64,000 nucleotides of DNA from Dethiobacter alkaliphilus AHT 1 (GCF_000174415.1 NZ_ACJM01000001.1:364682-428681); one strand, 5' to 3'; counted from the stretch's first letter, positions 1 through 7,665 are shown. Notes: generated by a model from the sequence alone, not told the origin. A program made the numbers and translations.

Positions 1-1
1 C

Positions 2-196
2 ACCCGCAAACACTTTTTTGCCTTTATTGAAAGGGAGTTTCCTCATTTAACCGCAGAATTAAGTACCATCTATAAAACAGGCGGCGCGGACAAAGCCTAT
101 AAAACAAAGCTCTATGAAATGGTCAACCGCCTAAGAACCAAATATAATCTCTCCAGCAGCTACATGGCTCCCATGAAAGAGAAACTACCTAAATAA
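2..196 (+). CDS. C-terminal end of a radical-SAM protein resembling the SPL family (partial)
   Basis: An open frame runs in from the window edge and stops at 194-196, giving 64 residues. The tail has a phenylalanine-rich 'HFFAFIEREFPHL' stretch followed by a Tyr/Lys-rich helix and 'RLRTKYNL'. This pattern is familiar from the C-termini of spore-photoproduct-lyase-like radical SAM proteins. The cysteine motif that would prove the family lies outside the window, so the name is an inference from the tail alone. A strong hairpin terminator follows 15 bases after the stop, so this is the last gene of its transcript. Confidence 0.45.
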   Translation, partial: TRKHFFAFIEREFPHLTAELSTIYKTGGADKAYKTKLYEMVNRLRTKYNLSSSYMAPMKEKLPK

Positions 197-210
197 CGCT
201 TTCCACCAGA

Positions 211-246
211 AAAAGCATCTGATTTACAATCAAATGCTTTTTTCTC
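211..246 (+). terminator. Rho-independent terminator
   Basis: AAAAGCAT pairs with ATGCTTTT around an inner TGATT/AATCA helix, with one mismatch and a three-base loop, and a T-run follows. It ends the transcript of the partial gene at the left edge. Confidence 0.85.
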
Positions 247-251
247 TGCCA

Positions 252-280
252 TTAAAGGGTAATCGCTGTGCTCAATAGAA
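252..280. repeat. Dispersed 29-bp intergenic repeat, copy 1
   Basis: This stretch matches 3872-3900 with a single mismatch (G at 264 against C at 3884). Further downstream both copies lead to a similar 'agtaa...caatttac' stretch, so the homologous block was probably longer. It covers a possible GTG start at 268, which argues against that start being the real one. Confidence 0.75.
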
Positions 281-330
281 AAAAAGATAATAAGAAGCGG
301 GGATACCAATACAATAAGGGAGTAATTTAC

Positions 331-546
331 ATGTTATCTCAATATTTTTTGATTAAATCGGGCGAAATTATAATCAGAAACCTGTTACTTTGTGCTGTAG
401 TCTTGTTATTATTTGCTGGTATTCGGAGATTTTTTAATATTGATTTCAACTTAGTCTATGTGCTTTTGGGTGCAATTTGTTATCGTATAGTCGTAGAAAT
501 TATAAACTATAGAAAGTTTATTTATTGTTCCGACAAAAGCATTTAA
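331..546 (+). CDS. Small two-helix membrane protein, unknown function
   Basis: This 71-residue protein has two hydrophobic segments, roughly residues 16-30 and 38-52, and a short basic C-terminal tail. The ATG at 331 is chosen because AAGGGAG lies 8 bases upstream. An upstream in-frame GTG at 268 sits inside a dispersed repeat and has no comparable ribosome site. I do not recognise the family. The stop is followed immediately by a truncated copy of another small membrane protein, so the locus looks rearranged and the C-terminus may be non-native. Confidence 0.55.
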   Translation: MLSQYFLIKSGEIIIRNLLLCAVVLLLFAGIRRFFNIDFNLVYVLLGAICYRIVVEIINYRKFIYCSDKSI

Positions 547-631
547 GCCCATTCCTAATATAGTGTTTTGGATTTTCGTTCTAGGATTAGTAATCGCACT
601 GGCTGGAACACTAGCCGCATATAGAAACTAA
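541..631 (+). pseudogene. Truncated copy of the small membrane protein encoded at 2971-3156
   Basis: Frame translation from about 551 gives IPNIVFWIFVLGLVIALAG and then a stop at 629-631. This matches the C-terminal half of the 61-residue protein at 2971-3156 (IPDLLFWIFVVGLVIAFAG). The DNA is also similar, including the preceding 'tttaa..gccc/tattcct' bases. The N-terminal half and a start codon are missing, so this is a remnant of duplication or recombination. Confidence 0.8.
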
Positions 632-656
632 ACACCTAAAGAGGAAGGTGCCGCAG

Positions 657-1421
657 ATGCAGTTTAATAAATATATAGGGATTGACTATTCCGGTGCCCG
701 ATCACCCCAATGCCGATTAAGCGGACTACAGGTTTACCTCAGTAAGCACTCTCAATTACCCCAAATAGTCAAAACACCCTCAGAACCTGCCAATCAGCAT
801 TGGAACTGGAGTAGAAAAGAAGTGGCCCACTGGCTCATAGAACAAATAAAAGAGGATTTAGTGATTATCGGAATAGATCATTCTTTTTCCTTCCCCGACT
901 CCTATTTCAAACGCTACGGATTACAAACCTGGGATGAGTTCCTCACAGATTTCTGTCAGCATTGGCCCACCCACGAACCCTATTATGTAGACGACCTCAG
1001 AGACAATAACCCCCGTACAGGTAACAACACTGACCTGCGCCTCACAGAATCCTGGACATCCTCAGCAAAAAGTGTCTTCCACTTTGACGTACAGGGACAG
1101 GTGGCCAAATCCTCCCATGCCGGTATCCCCTGGCTTTACCACATCCGCCAACAAATCGGCAACCGCGTCCATTTCTGGCCCTATGACGGCTTTGAAATCC
1201 CACCTCTAAAAAGCGTCATCGCTGAAGTATACCCATCCATCCTGAAAAACCGCTACCTCAAAGAAGACCGCAACCCAGACCAACACGACGCCTACTCAAT
1301 CTCCCGCTGGCTAAACGAAGCAGACAACAAAGGAATCCTCAATAACTATTTTAACCCGCCCCTCACAGACGAAGAAATAGAAATCGTTTCCCGTGAAGGC
1401 TGGATCCTGGGAATCTATTAA
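657..1421 (+). CDS. DUF429 family protein (predicted RNase H-fold nuclease)
   Basis: The protein has 254 residues. The N-terminus 'YIGIDYSGA' is the typical first strand and acidic residue of DUF429, an RNase H-like fold predicted to be a nuclease. A second acidic motif, 'IIGIDHSFSFP', lies near residue 72, and a Glu-containing segment 'VIAEVYPS' plus an Asp-rich 'DQHDAYS' helix lie further on, matching the expected acidic catalytic set. ATG at 657 is chosen because GAGGAAGG lies 8 bases before it; a GTG at 648 overlaps that ribosome site. The substrate is unknown. A decayed copy of the 3' end of this gene lies at 7158-7232. Confidence 0.75.
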   Translation: MQFNKYIGIDYSGARSPQCRLSGLQVYLSKHSQLPQIVKTPSEPANQHWNWSRKEVAHWLIEQIKEDLVIIGIDHSFSFPDSYFKRYGLQTWDEFLTDFCQHWPTHEPYYVDDLRDNNPRTGNNTDLRLTESWTSSAKSVFHFDVQGQVAKSSHAGIPWLYHIRQQIGNRVHFWPYDGFEIPPLKSVIAEVYPSILKNRYLKEDRNPDQHDAYSISRWLNEADNKGILNNYFNPPLTDEEIEIVSREGWILGIY

Positions 1422-1472
1422 ACAAAAAAGACCGCAAAAAGAAATACTTCTACACAGAAGGAGCAGAGATTT

Positions 1473-2300
1473 ATGCCAGTGGAAAGAGGATACTTACAAG
1501 ACCGTTTTGTCCAATCCGTTATTGTAGGGGCTATATTATTAGCTTTGATTTGGGTTGGCAATATTTATACCTTTCAGCAGTACCAACTTACTGAGCCACT
1601 GTTTCTGCCGCACAATTATGAGCTTAACTATAATGACACAGATATACTGGATTTGTATTATTTGGTTAGTGCAAATGATAAGGCTGAAGTTATCTTTTTA
1701 AGCTTTCCCGCTTTAGATTCAACATTAAGTATATATCCATCCGTGCGGTATCAGCAGCGCGGTGATTATTATCTAATAAAACAAGTCCAAGTTCAACTAA
1801 ATGAAGAACTCATAAGTTCTCTGGATGCTTCAGAAGTACTCTTGGAAGAGGCCAATGTTACCTTTGATAATGGTATTGAAGGTACCTTCAATATTGGCCA
1901 GATTCGTCTCCACGCAGAACCGGTCCCCAGCCACTTTGCCTGGCAATCCTGGGGAGGCGGTGGCAATAACACCGGTAATCATAATTTCGTGGCAAATGAA
2001 ACGGTTGAAGTTGTGGGGCTTGATTCTGCGGGCGATTATGATTTGCCGGATATAAGGCTAAACGGCGAATCTATTTCCCAAGATCTGTTTCCTTTCACTG
2101 TCACTACAGGCAGACGGTTAAATGTGGAATATGCACTGGAATCTCCACATGATTTCCAGGACTTTAATTTCGCCAGGGGCCTGACCTTGTTAACTAGAAC
2201 TGAAGATGGAGAAAAAGGGCAAACACACTTTAGAATCGATTATTTTCAACTCCAGGTAAATGAAATGAAGAAACTTCTCAGGAACCGAGGTGAGCTCTAG
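1473..2300 (+). CDS. Membrane-anchored extracytoplasmic protein of unknown function
   Basis: The protein has 275 residues. An N-terminal hydrophobic helix, about residues 15-33, follows a short charged stretch, and the rest looks like a soluble beta-rich domain outside the membrane. No catalytic motif is recognised. A ribosome site (AGAAGGAG) precedes the ATG. Its stop codon shares one base with the GTG start of the next gene, so the two are almost certainly translationally coupled and may form an envelope pair. Confidence 0.6.
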   Translation: MPVERGYLQDRFVQSVIVGAILLALIWVGNIYTFQQYQLTEPLFLPHNYELNYNDTDILDLYYLVSANDKAEVIFLSFPALDSTLSIYPSVRYQQRGDYYLIKQVQVQLNEELISSLDASEVLLEEANVTFDNGIEGTFNIGQIRLHAEPVPSHFAWQSWGGGGNNTGNHNFVANETVEVVGLDSAGDYDLPDIRLNGESISQDLFPFTVTTGRRLNVEYALESPHDFQDFNFARGLTLLTRTEDGEKGQTHFRIDYFQLQVNEMKKLLRNRGEL

Positions 2301-2878
2301 TGTATGCAACCTTTTACAATAATTTGTTTTGGGGCTTTTTCCTGGCATTTTTTGATCTGAGAATATCCGGCATTAGTATAACACCTGATTTCGTCGGGTT
2401 TATTATTATTTACAATGCATTAGATAAATTAGCACAACAACATGACAACTATAATAAAGCAAAACCGTTTGCCCTCATCCTAATATTCTTATCATTACCA
2501 AACACCTTTGAACTGCATAACCAAAATCTACTAACCAATCCGATAGCAAATCAGAACCTTTTTTTAATATTGCTGAGCCAGATACAAATGATTATGTCTA
2601 TATTGTTAATCTACTATATCTGTGGCGCAGTTTCAGCACTGGCTAATTCTAATGGATTAGCACATCTCCACAACGAAAGCCACAATCTCTGGCTTGTTTT
2701 TCTGGCCACATCCGCTGCCATCTTACTAACCACTCCATTTACACTTACTATTCTCCTTGGCAATAATACACCCTTAATTATTCTCTACATCATATTATTA
2801 CTTGTCCATATTGCTTTCCTGTTTTTCTTGCGCCATGCCCAAAGGCAGTTGGGCGAAAGCCTGTACCCGGGTATTTAA
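2300..2878 (+). CDS. Polytopic membrane protein, unknown function
   Basis: The protein has 192 residues and about five hydrophobic helices, with a short basic C-terminus. The GTG start at 2300 overlaps the upstream TAG by one base, and a GAGGTGA ribosome site lies inside the upstream gene's end, which supports coupling. I do not recognise a family; there are no obvious transport or enzymatic motifs. Its pairing with the anchored protein at 1473-2300 suggests that they act together in the envelope. Confidence 0.6.
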   Translation: MYATFYNNLFWGFFLAFFDLRISGISITPDFVGFIIIYNALDKLAQQHDNYNKAKPFALILIFLSLPNTFELHNQNLLTNPIANQNLFLILLSQIQMIMSILLIYYICGAVSALANSNGLAHLHNESHNLWLVFLATSAAILLTTPFTLTILLGNNTPLIILYIILLLVHIAFLFFLRHAQRQLGESLYPGI

Positions 2879-2970
2879 ATCCAAAAAGAACGCTCCTGCG
2901 GTCTTAATCGAAAGTAGGATAACCGTCTTTTCACATTTCGAGACTCATCAATAGATATGGAGGGAGAATT

Positions 2971-3156
2971 ATGAAGATAAATAAGGCAGCAAAAGCCGGA
3001 ATCATAATAGAGATCATAGCACTTGTCATCATGATACTTCTGGTTTTATTTAATCAGCCTATTCCTGATTTACTGTTTTGGATTTTCGTTGTAGGATTAG
3101 TGATTGCATTTGCTGGAACATTAGTCGCCTATTCAGAAAGGGTTACAAAACAATGA
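2971..3156 (+). CDS. Small two-helix membrane protein
   Basis: The 61-residue protein has a basic N-terminus and two hydrophobic helices, about residues 9-27 and 31-52. The ribosome site GGAGGGAG sits 5 bases upstream of the ATG. It is the intact counterpart of the remnant at 541-631. No function is recognised. Confidence 0.6.
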   Translation: MKINKAAKAGIIIEIIALVIMILLVLFNQPIPDLLFWIFVVGLVIAFAGTLVAYSERVTKQ

Positions 3157-3171
3157 AAGAGTGCATAAAAA

Positions 3172-3288
3172 GTGTGCCTCTTGCCTGTCTATGATTTTAG
3201 GTCTGCTGAGCACAACCCTTTATCCATAAGCAGCCTAAGCGATGAGCATTTCAATGCAGAAATTGAAAAAATCACTTCAATTCTTTAA
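3172..3288 (+). pseudogene. Possible 3' remnant of an unknown gene
   Basis: A short open frame begins at a GTG with no ribosome site and ends at 3286-3288, giving 38 residues that finish 'SLSDEHFNAEIEKITSIL'. The amphipathic, protein-like composition suggests the tail of a lost gene rather than chance, but I cannot assign a family. A GC-rich inverted repeat (AAGGGGT/ACCCCTT) follows directly. Confidence 0.25.
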
Positions 3289-3471
3289 AGGGGTGAGGGA
3301 CTGACCCCTTCTGGGAAATTAGACCTAAAAGAACTCTTTACCCTTAGTAAAACATAGCCACCGGCAATAAAGCACACACCGTCCCCTTGGTTCTGAAATT
3401 GTTTAGAATTTGTTTAGAGAGCGCCTTTATGATAAAAGCAAGACAGTAAAAATCTTTGAGGAGGTTCTCAA

Positions 3472-3678
3472 ATGGAAGATGCTCTTATCGGCGCCATTGT
3501 TCTGTGGGCTGTGTCGGCGTTATTCATGCTTTTCCCTGAACAATTGTTAAAGGTTCAGACAGAAACCTATCAGGTGATGGGAGCCGAGTTTCGCTATACA
3601 GCGAAGACAGTAAGGTTCATCAGATTAATGTCCCTTGTCTTAATTGTTGTGGGTTTTATAGTATTCTTCTTTGGCTAG
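3472..3678 (+). CDS. Small membrane protein, unknown function
   Basis: The 68-residue protein has hydrophobic segments at about residues 5-20 and 50-67, separated by a polar loop. A near-perfect ribosome site (TTGAGGAGG) lies 7 bases upstream of the ATG, and a strong terminator follows 13 bases after the stop, so it is probably a monocistronic gene. The family is not recognised. Confidence 0.6.
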   Translation: MEDALIGAIVLWAVSALFMLFPEQLLKVQTETYQVMGAEFRYTAKTVRFIRLMSLVLIVVGFIVFFFG

Positions 3679-3691
3679 AATAGACGCCTGG

Positions 3692-3715
3692 GCCCTAAAC
3701 CTTAGGGCTTTTTTT
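3692..3715 (+). terminator. Rho-independent terminator
   Basis: GCCCTAA pairs with TTAGGGC around a short loop and is followed by seven T residues. It ends the small membrane protein gene at 3472-3678. Confidence 0.9.
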
Positions 3716-3719
3716 CTTC

Positions 3720-4030
3720 CCTTTCGTACACAGAAACCGTCTCGCTGACTGATACGCTGGTTCAACAAAATAGGCTGCCTCTGCTCAGTGTGGCAACTCC
3801 TATGCCAGAAGGATTCCTCTGCCCTCTGCCGAATAGGTAAAGATTACTAACTGGGCGATGATGTCTGCCTCTTAAAGGGTAATCCCTGTGCTCAATAGAA
3901 TAATTTGGATGGGATCAGGCCTTCTGGAAGAATTTAGTAATGGAGCAATTTACAAGGTTGTTCTAATAAAGTAAAGCATCAATCAAAGTTTGCCTGTCTA
4001 TCGACAGTAAGTGTTAACAGATAAGTATGT
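3720..4030. other. Gene-free stretch containing the second copy of the 29-bp repeat
   Basis: No convincing reading frame is visible here. Bases 3872-3900 repeat 252-280 with one mismatch. A following 'agtaatggagcaatttac' resembles the bases just before the start at 331, so this looks like a decayed copy of the leader of the small membrane gene at 331-546, without the gene. Confidence 0.5.
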
Positions 4031-4045
4031 TGGGAGTGACAATAA

Positions 4046-5113
4046 TTGTTGCGCAGACAAAAGCTTGCCTTTGGCGTGGTGTTGGGGGTGATTCTTATAA
4101 TTGCTTTGTGGGGGCTGTATCCCGCTTCAACTCCGCCAATAAAAGATGATCGGGGCAATATAGTACCACAGAGCATCGCGACTCTGGAGAAGATACAAAT
4201 CGGCGGTATGGATCAATGGATTCTGATCCGGGGCCGTGATACGGCCAATCCGGTATTGCTATGGCTGCACGGTGGCCCGGGAGCGGCCCAGATCCCGATA
4301 GCCCGGCATTACAACGGGATTCTGGAAGACGATTTTATCGTCGTTCATTGGGATCAGCGCGGCGCCGGTAAATCGAACCCCCGTGATTTTGATGAACAGT
4401 CCATGGCTTTTGAGCAGTTTATCAGTGATACTCATGAACTGACACAATACCTGAAAGAGCGCTTCAACCGGGAGCAGATATTCCTGGTCGGCCATTCCTG
4501 GGGTTCTCAGCTTGGAATTAAGGTGGTGCAGTCCTATCCCGAGGATTATCATGCCTTCGTGGGGGTAAGCCAGACGGTCGACTCTGCCAGGGGTAGCAGC
4601 ATTGCTTATGCCTGGCTGCGGGAACAGTTTGAAGAGAGTGGCAACACCAGGGAATTGCAGCGCTTGGAGGAGCTGGGACTACCTCCGTACACCGACCACC
4701 AAATGTATGTCAAGTTCGCTCAAATGATCATCTCAGCGGGCGGCGGTCTGGACGTGGGTGTTGGAAGGCTGGCCGTAATCGCCCTGCGTGCACCAGAGTA
4801 TCGGGCGGCAGATTATGTTTCCTGGCTGCAGGGTTCAACCCGGGGTAGCGGCGCAATGTGGGAGGAGACCAGAGAATTCAACATGTTTAGAGACGTACCG
4901 CAGATTATGGTGCCGATTTACTTTTTTTCCGGTGTCCTTGACTATAACACGCCCTTCAAACTTGTGAAACAGTATTATGCCTATCTTGATGCTCCCTACG
5001 GTAAGCAACTGGTTCGGTTTGAAGAATCGGCGCACGCACCATTTATGGCCGAGGCTGAGAAGTTCAACCAAGAATTGGTCAGGGTAAAAGAAGAAATAAT
5101 TGGGACAGAGTAA
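4046..5113 (+). CDS. Membrane-anchored alpha/beta hydrolase (proline iminopeptidase-like, S33 family)
   Basis: The protein has 355 residues. A hydrophobic helix at about residues 8-24 suggests a signal anchor. The hydrolase fold is clear: HGGPG oxyanion motif at 75-79, 'HWDQRGAGKS' at 101-110, and a nucleophile elbow GHSWG with Ser151. An acidic residue follows in 'SGVLDYNTP', and a late histidine in 'ESAHAPF' completes the triad. HGGPG and DQRGAGKS are hallmarks of the prolyl iminopeptidase group, but relatives hydrolyse many substrates, so the specificity is open. The TTG at 4046, with GGGAG about 8 bases upstream, is the best start available. Confidence 0.8.
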   Translation: MLRRQKLAFGVVLGVILIIALWGLYPASTPPIKDDRGNIVPQSIATLEKIQIGGMDQWILIRGRDTANPVLLWLHGGPGAAQIPIARHYNGILEDDFIVVHWDQRGAGKSNPRDFDEQSMAFEQFISDTHELTQYLKERFNREQIFLVGHSWGSQLGIKVVQSYPEDYHAFVGVSQTVDSARGSSIAYAWLREQFEESGNTRELQRLEELGLPPYTDHQMYVKFAQMIISAGGGLDVGVGRLAVIALRAPEYRAADYVSWLQGSTRGSGAMWEETREFNMFRDVPQIMVPIYFFSGVLDYNTPFKLVKQYYAYLDAPYGKQLVRFEESAHAPFMAEAEKFNQELVRVKEEIIGTE

Positions 5114-5245
5114 ACTATTTTAACGGTTTTTTGGCCACTTATGTATGCACGAAAAGAATGTGACGTTGAGGTTGTAGACCATGTGCTTTACCTTTATTAA
5201 CAGCCGTGATATTATTTTATTGAAATTTAAGGGAGGAATGTTTTT

Positions 5246-5305
5246 ATGTCTAAAAAACTGCAGTCGGTGCCGGGAGCCAGAGAAAGCTCCTGCACATCAA
5301 ATTAA
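5246..5305 (+). CDS. Possible 19-residue small ORF or truncated gene start
   Basis: An ATG preceded by a very strong ribosome site (AAGGGAGGA) opens a frame of only 19 residues ending in 'SSCTSN'. The strong site with a tiny product suggests either a leader peptide for the methyltransferase 64 bases downstream or the surviving 5' end of a deleted gene. There is no independent evidence for either. Confidence 0.25.
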   Translation: MSKKLQSVPGARESSCTSN

Positions 5306-5369
5306 GTAACGGAGTTTCCTCTGGCAGGGTTACACAAAAATAAATTGTAACCTACAAGGAGGAGCAGTA

Positions 5370-6095
5370 ATGGAACATATATATGAGTTGTATAATGACC
5401 TGCCAAGACAAGGGCCTGGAGATAATGCCTCTACAAAAAGAGCATTAAGCTTAATTCCTGTTTTACCGGAAAAGCCGTTGATTCTAGATATCGGCTGCGG
5501 CTCAGGAATGCAGACCATAGAACTTGCCCGAGCGACAAATGGAACAGTTACAGGAGTAGATAACTACCAACCGTTTCTCGATGTTCTCCTGGCTAATGCC
5601 AAGCACAATGTAAAGACTGTTAACGCTTCTATGGATCAGCTACCCTTTGACAAAGGCACGTTTGATTTGATTTGGTCTGAAGGTGCTATCTATTTAATGG
5701 GATTTGAAAACGGCTTGAATTACTGGCGTGATTTCTTAAGTCCCGGAGGGTATATGGCTGTTACCGAAATTACCTGGTTAAATGATAACCCACATCACGA
5801 GCCAAAGTCTTTTTGGCAAGCTGCATACCCTGAGATGAAGACGGTAGCAGAAAACCTGAAAACTATCAAATCAAGCGAATATCGCAACATAGGCAACTTT
5901 GTACTGCCGGAAAGCTCTTGGTGGGAAGACTATTACTTCCCGCTTCTTTCCAGAATCGAGTGGTTTCGGAAAAAATACTCCGGCAATAATGCCGTATTAG
6001 CAATAGCTGATGAGGTAGCAGCCGAAATTGACCTTTACCGCCGGTATTCCGATAACTACGGATATGTATTTTATGTAATGCAGAAATCAGACTAA
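5370..6095 (+). CDS. Class I SAM-dependent methyltransferase
   Basis: The protein has 241 residues. Motif I 'LDIGCGSGMQT' (residues 39-49) binds S-adenosylmethionine. 'VTGVDNYQPF' supplies the acidic residue that contacts the ribose, and 'GTFDLIWSEGAIYLMG' is the post-II motif. The remainder resembles small-molecule methyltransferases of the Methyltransf_11/25 group. The acceptor is unknown. The start is fixed by AAGGAGGAG 7 bases upstream. A hairpin terminator follows directly, and the gene stands alone. Confidence 0.85.
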   Translation: MEHIYELYNDLPRQGPGDNASTKRALSLIPVLPEKPLILDIGCGSGMQTIELARATNGTVTGVDNYQPFLDVLLANAKHNVKTVNASMDQLPFDKGTFDLIWSEGAIYLMGFENGLNYWRDFLSPGGYMAVTEITWLNDNPHHEPKSFWQAAYPEMKTVAENLKTIKSSEYRNIGNFVLPESSWWEDYYFPLLSRIEWFRKKYSGNNAVLAIADEVAAEIDLYRRYSDNYGYVFYVMQKSD

Positions 6096-6100
6096 TACTA

Positions 6101-6136
6101 AACAAACTGCCGGCCATAAAGGCCGGTAGTTTGTTA
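6101..6136 (+). terminator. Terminator-like hairpin
   Basis: AACAAACT and CCGGCC pair with GGCCGG and AGTTTGTT around a five-base loop, giving about 15 pairs. The T-tract is short, so it may act in both directions between the methyltransferase and the minus-strand remnant. Confidence 0.7.
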
Positions 6137-6146
6137 TAAAGAAGAA

Positions 6147-6287
6147 TCAACAGTCTGTATTTTTGGTTGTTTTAAATTGCGCAAACAGGTAAATATTGCT
6201 ATAATTTATTAGCAAATATTGAACAGCTTCACGGTTTTCAAGCTGCTCAGAATTTTTTATATCACAAATCATTGTCATGTACTGCAT
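6147..6287 (-). pseudogene. Truncated SatD-like N-terminal fragment
   Basis: On the minus strand an ATG at 6285-6287, with GGGGGGAG just upstream, opens 46 codons reading 'MQYMTMICDIKNSEQLENRE' and onwards. The pattern 'xxGDIxNSRxLENRxExQ' is typical of the start of SatD-family proteins, which are usually over 200 residues. Here the frame stops at 6147 after a diverged stretch, so the gene is most likely a truncated remnant that still has its start signals. Confidence 0.5.
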
Positions 6288-6524
6288 TTGGACTCCCCCC
6301 CGGTCAAATAATACATACACCTAAACCAATGGCATGTTCGCATCTATAACCAGACCCGGTGCTTCCGTACGCCCGTACGGCCTATTAGTGCACACTTTTC
6401 TTTGTCAAAATATCTGGTATTAGATTGAGCATTAGAAGGATTTGGTAGTATTGAAAAGAAATAGTTATTTTGTAGAAGTTATAATTTGTCTACGTATAAA
6501 GAATGAAGGGGCAAGGGCGAGGAA
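6288..6524. other. Gene-free stretch
   Basis: No convincing gene is seen. A short palindromic element (CCGTACG/CGTACGG) lies near 6366-6382. The rest is AT-rich and could carry the promoter for the small genes at 6525 and 6697. Confidence 0.3.
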
Positions 6525-6668
6525 ATGTTTGGTAAAATGAAGAACTTTGTTTCCTTAATCGTTTGCTCGTTTAAGTATGTAAAAATGAAGTTCTGGGGAA
6601 AGAAACAACAGAATTATATGCTCTGGAAATTAATGATGAAGAAAGAGTCTGGTCCCCACAGAGAATGA
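6525..6668 (+). CDS. Small basic ORF, 47 residues, unknown
   Basis: The frame reads 'MFGKMKNFVSLIVCSFKYVK' and continues to a stop at 6666-6668. It is basic and Met/Lys-rich, with GAGG a few bases before the ATG. It lies 28 bases before the next small gene and could share its transcript. No homology is recognised, so its reality is uncertain. Confidence 0.3.
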   Translation: MFGKMKNFVSLIVCSFKYVKMKFWGKKQQNYMLWKLMMKKESGPHRE

Positions 6669-6696
6669 AAAAGCATGAAAGATGAGGTGACCCGTC

Positions 6697-6948
6697 ATGA
6701 AGATTTTCGGACAAAAAGAGTTGCCTAAAAAGTATCAGACTTCATTTCTCAAAGGATTAAAAAGTGGGGCTGCCCAAGTGTGCAGTGATACACCATGCAT
6801 TATTGTGGACGAAGCTATGCCGGAAAAAATAGTTAAGGCAGCTGATATTGATCTGTCCAAAAAAAAATCAAAAGCTACATGCGCACCTAGCGTTAAGATA
6901 AAATATGGTAGAATTAAAAAAGCAAATCCCAAAAGAAAAATCGTTTAA
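6697..6948 (+). CDS. Small basic protein of unknown function
   Basis: The 83-residue, lysine-rich protein has three cysteines and a basic C-terminal tail ('KANPKRKIV'). The start is supported by GAGGTGA 8 bases upstream, and a terminator overlaps its stop. The composition suggests a nucleic-acid-associated or regulatory role, but I do not recognise the family. Confidence 0.5.
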   Translation: MKIFGQKELPKKYQTSFLKGLKSGAAQVCSDTPCIIVDEAMPEKIVKAADIDLSKKKSKATCAPSVKIKYGRIKKANPKRKIV

Positions 6949-6982
6949 TCCAGGTGGTTGGTGAAGCTACCTGGATTTTGTT
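6947..6982 (+). terminator. Rho-independent terminator
   Basis: AATCCAGGT pairs with ACCTGGATT across a 13-base loop, and TTGTT follows. It starts inside the stop codon of the gene at 6697-6948. Confidence 0.75.
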
Positions 6983-6984
6983 CC

Positions 6985-7146
6985 CTATGAGCATTGTTTT
7001 TCTTTTTCCAGGGAACACGTCAGCTCATTGGCAATACTCAAACTGTCTAGCCTCATAATACTTTCCTCAGACCGACCAAAGCTTAGTAAATTAATGCTTC
7101 CGTACCACACAATTCTCTGATCCAAAATGGCAAACTTCTGGTGAAG
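6985..7146 (-). pseudogene. C-terminal remnant of a phospholipase-D-family (HKD) protein
   Basis: The reverse strand encodes 'LHQKFAILDQRIVWYGSINL', then 'FGRSEESIMRLD', then a stop at 6985-6987. The H-x-K-x4-D spacing followed by 'WYGSIN' is the second HKD catalytic motif of PLD-type nucleases, commonly fused to DEAD/DEAH helicases in defence loci. There is no start or upstream part, and the fragment abuts a piece of the DUF429 gene. It is therefore debris from a lost helicase/PLD gene. Confidence 0.7.
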
Positions 7147-7157
7147 ACCGGACCCAT

Positions 7158-7232
7158 CCCTCACAGACGAAGAAATAGAATCGTTACGCGTGAAGGCTGG
7201 ATCCTAGGTATCTATTAAACAGAAAAGACCGC
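7158..7232 (+). pseudogene. Decayed copy of the 3' end of the DUF429 gene
   Basis: This stretch matches the last ~60 coding bases and the post-stop bases of the gene at 657-1421 (source region about 1363-1438). It shares 'ctcacagacgaagaaataga' and the 'ggctggatcct' and 'aaaagaccgca' blocks. One base is missing after 'aaataga', which shifts the frame. It is joined directly to the PLD remnant. Confidence 0.85.
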
Positions 7233-7334
7233 AGTAATCTAAAGCAACGTTCGTAGCTTGCCAGGTACTTCATGTAAAAATCGCTACGCCTACGGTATCT
7301 ACCACAACAATAGCAGCTTGTTATACCACCAGAC

Positions 7335-7363
7335 TTGTTGGGCTAAAGAAATTAGTATATAAT
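7335..7363 (+). promoter_or_regulatory. Sigma-A promoter of the toxin-antitoxin operon
   Basis: TTGTTG (7335-7340) and a perfect TATAAT (7358-7363) are separated by 17 bases and lie about 30 bases before the antitoxin start. The antitoxin family usually autorepresses, so an operator may overlap this promoter; no clear palindrome was identified. Confidence 0.7.
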
Positions 7364-7392
7364 ATCTTTAGATTGGTAAGGGGGATGGTTTC

Positions 7393-7665
7393 ATGCCAAA
7401 CATTAAATCCAGTACGGACTTAAGGAATAACTATAATGAAATTTCTACATTCTGCCGTGAAAGCAGGGAGCCTGTCTTTATTACGAAAAACGGACAGGGT
7501 GATTTGGCCGTTATGAGCATGGAGGTTTATGAGATGCTAATCGGTAAGCTTGAACTATACCGCCAGCTTGACGAGGGAAGGGCGGCGGTAGCAGAGGGCA
7601 GGAAGCGTCCGCTCGAAGATGTCATGAGAGACATCCGCCAGGAAATTAAAGATGGCAAGATATAA
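7393..7665 (+). CDS. Phd/YefM-family antitoxin
   Basis: The 90-residue protein has an N-terminal 'SSTDLRNNYNEISTFC' followed by 'PVFITKNGQGDLAVMSMEVYEML'. This is the classical Phd/YefM DNA-binding fold. The acidic C-terminal helix would wrap the toxin. By family precedent it neutralises the downstream RelE-type toxin and represses its own promoter. The ribosome site AAGGGGG lies upstream of the ATG. It overlaps the toxin gene by 14 bases, so production is coupled. Confidence 0.9.
   Translation: MPNIKSSTDLRNNYNEISTFCRESREPVFITKNGQGDLAVMSMEVYEMLIGKLELYRQLDEGRAAVAEGRKRPLEDVMRDIRQEIKDGKI

Noticed and set aside
268..330. Upstream GTG extension of the small membrane protein at 331
   Set aside because: The GTG lies inside a dispersed 29-bp repeat and lacks a good ribosome site, whereas the ATG at 331 has AAGGGAG at ideal spacing.
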